Assembly (NCBI GenBank): GCA_964478325.1
Contig: CAYZIA010000028.1
Span: forward strand, 1 to 16,091
Direction of reading: 5' to 3'
Source: DUAL01 sp964478325
Lineage (GTDB): Bacteria > Bacteroidota > Bacteroidia > Flavobacteriales > BACL11
DNA: 16,091 nt
How positions within the stretch are numbered: position 1 is the stretch's first letter; the number at the start of each line of letters is the position of its first letter. Made by a program: the position numbers and the translations under genes. The notes below the pieces were generated by a model. It had not been told where the DNA came from, made no database searches, and saw only the letters and a program-made list of their open reading frames with translations. Positions 15,235 to 16,091 of this stretch are shown in pieces.

Positions 15235-16091
15235 TAGATATAGCAGATAATTTTTCTGCTAAAATCTTGATTTTTTTCTTTGTATCTACTAGCTTCTTTT
15301 TCTCCTTTTCAACAAGCTGTTGTGGAGCGTTCTTTATAAAATTCTTATTGGATAATTTTTCTTCAGTGATTCTAAGGAAACCTTTAGTATAATCTAATTC
15401 TTTCTTTAACTTCACTATCTCAGCTGCTACATCACTATTATCCCCTAAAGGGATAAAATACTCATTTGATTTAACCATAAATGAGAATTTGCCATCTGGG
15501 TTATTAGAAAGTTCTTTTATATTAGATAAGTTAGCTAATTTTACAATAATTGCATTTAGATTATTGGTTGCTTTTTGGTTATTGATAACCTCAAGTTCTA
15601 GTTGATTCTTATTCGCAATATTTTGCTCTTTCCTAATGGTTCTAATTCCTGCAATTATTTCTGAAGTATTTTCAAAGTCATTCAGCAAAGTAGTATTAAT
15701 ATTCCCAGCTTTTGGCCATTCTGATATTATAATATCAGTCTTTCTATTATCAATTAAATGCCATATCTCTTCTGATAAGAAAGGCATAAATGGATGTAAT
15801 AGTTTTAATATTTTTTCTAACTGCTCAATTGTTTTGTTGTAAGTAATTGAATCAATTGGTGAGCCATAATTTGGCTTTATTATCTCCAAATACCAAGAAC
15901 AGAAATCATCCCAAATCAATTTATAAGTAGTCATTAAAGCTTCTGATATTCTATATTTACTATATGATTCATTAATTTCAGAAATAGCCTTACTGAGTTT
16001 GCTTTCAAACCAAACAGTTGCTTGTTTAGCGCTTTCTGGTGGCTCACAATCTGTAATTTTCCACCCTTTTATTAAACGAAAGGCATTCCAT
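15227..16091 (-). CDS. valS: Valyl-tRNA synthetase, C-terminal part (cut by window edge)
   Basis: The last 287 residues of valyl-tRNA synthetase, running off the right end of the window. An open frame continues upstream of the internal ATG at 15934 to the edge (WNAFRLIKGW...), so that ATG is not the start. Visible parts: the end of the catalytic region leading into the anticodon-binding helical domain (YRISEALMTTYKLIWDDFCSWYLEIIKP, then LHPFMPFLSEEIWH), and the C-terminal coiled-coil arm (PF10458-like) at the end, rich in Lys and Glu (EIVKLKKELDYTKGF, NKNFIKNAPQQLVEKEKKKL) and reaching the stop. The enzyme charges tRNA-Val in the cytoplasm; the arm contacts the tRNA. The HIGH and KMSKS motifs lie outside the window. 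The stop codon overlaps the start of the DUF481-like gene by 8 bases. Confidence 0.93.
   Translation of the reverse strand, partial: WNAFRLIKGWKITDCEPPESAKQATVWFESKLSKAISEINESYSKYRISEALMTTYKLIWDDFCSWYLEIIKPNYGSPIDSITYNKTIEQLEKILKLLHPFMPFLSEEIWHLIDNRKTDIIISEWPKAGNINTTLLNDFENTSEIIAGIRTIRKEQNIANKNQLELEVINNQKATNNLNAIIVKLANLSNIKELSNNPDGKFSFMVKSNEYFIPLGDNSDVAAEIVKLKKELDYTKGFLRITEEKLSNKNFIKNAPQQLVEKEKKKLVDTKKKIKILAEKLSAISND

Noticed and set aside
15227..15934. Start of the valS-derived frame at the ATG at 15934
   Set aside because: The open frame continues upstream to the window edge with clear valyl-tRNA synthetase sequence, so this is an internal methionine and the gene is cut by the window.
1..16091. 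Defence system, prophage, insertion sequence, CRISPR array or RNA gene
   Set aside because: Reading both strands I found no transposase, integrase, nuclease cluster, direct-repeat array, tRNA cloverleaf or rRNA segment; all intergenic regions are short and explained by promoters or hairpins.

Overview
The window comes from an AT-rich member of the Bacteroidota (Bacteroidetes), most likely a Flavobacteriales-type lineage. The evidence is an outer-membrane receptor with a carboxypeptidase-regulatory-like N-terminal extension, a PorT-type small beta-barrel, a secreted metalloprotease ending in a type IX secretion-like tail, and several Bacteroidota -7 promoter elements (TAnnTTTG) in front of genes. 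It reads as ordinary chromosomal housekeeping and envelope sequence. I see no phage, insertion sequence, CRISPR array, tRNA or rRNA.

Layout, left to right. Plus strand, 90-4800: a TerB/J-domain co-chaperone-like protein, a small outer-membrane beta-barrel protein, a large secreted S9 prolyl-oligopeptidase-family peptidase (glutamyl-endopeptidase subgroup), and directly behind it a HupE/UreJ-type membrane protein with a histidine-rich tail. The first three genes are separated by short spacers holding hairpins and promoter-like sequence. Minus strand, 10677-4844 (read right to left): a conserved 476-residue protein of unknown function, a TonB-receptor-like outer-membrane beta-barrel protein, a SAM-dependent methyltransferase interrupted by one in-frame stop codon, a TIGR01777-type NAD-dependent epimerase, and a 63-residue cysteine-rich zinc-ribbon protein with its own promoter. 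Plus strand, 10815-14471: a PhnP-like metallo-beta-lactamase-fold hydrolase, then a secreted fungalysin-type (M36) metalloprotease. Minus strand, 16091-14512: the C-terminal part of valyl-tRNA synthetase, cut by the window edge, overlapping a DUF481-like outer-membrane protein by 8 bases.

Functionally the window is dominated by envelope and secretion: two secreted peptidases, three predicted beta-barrel proteins and one metal-related membrane protein. The S9 peptidase and HupE gene are 12 bases apart and very likely co-transcribed. The receptor, broken methyltransferase and epimerase are closely spaced (19 and 37 bases) and may form one transcript.

The points most worth a second look are the methyltransferase with a single nonsense codon and an otherwise intact frame (not visible as one ORF), the conserved 476-residue protein without known function, the short sorting-like tail on the M36 protease, and the small eight-cysteine protein with an almost leaderless promoter. 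I did not find convincing evidence for a wholly new multi-gene system.
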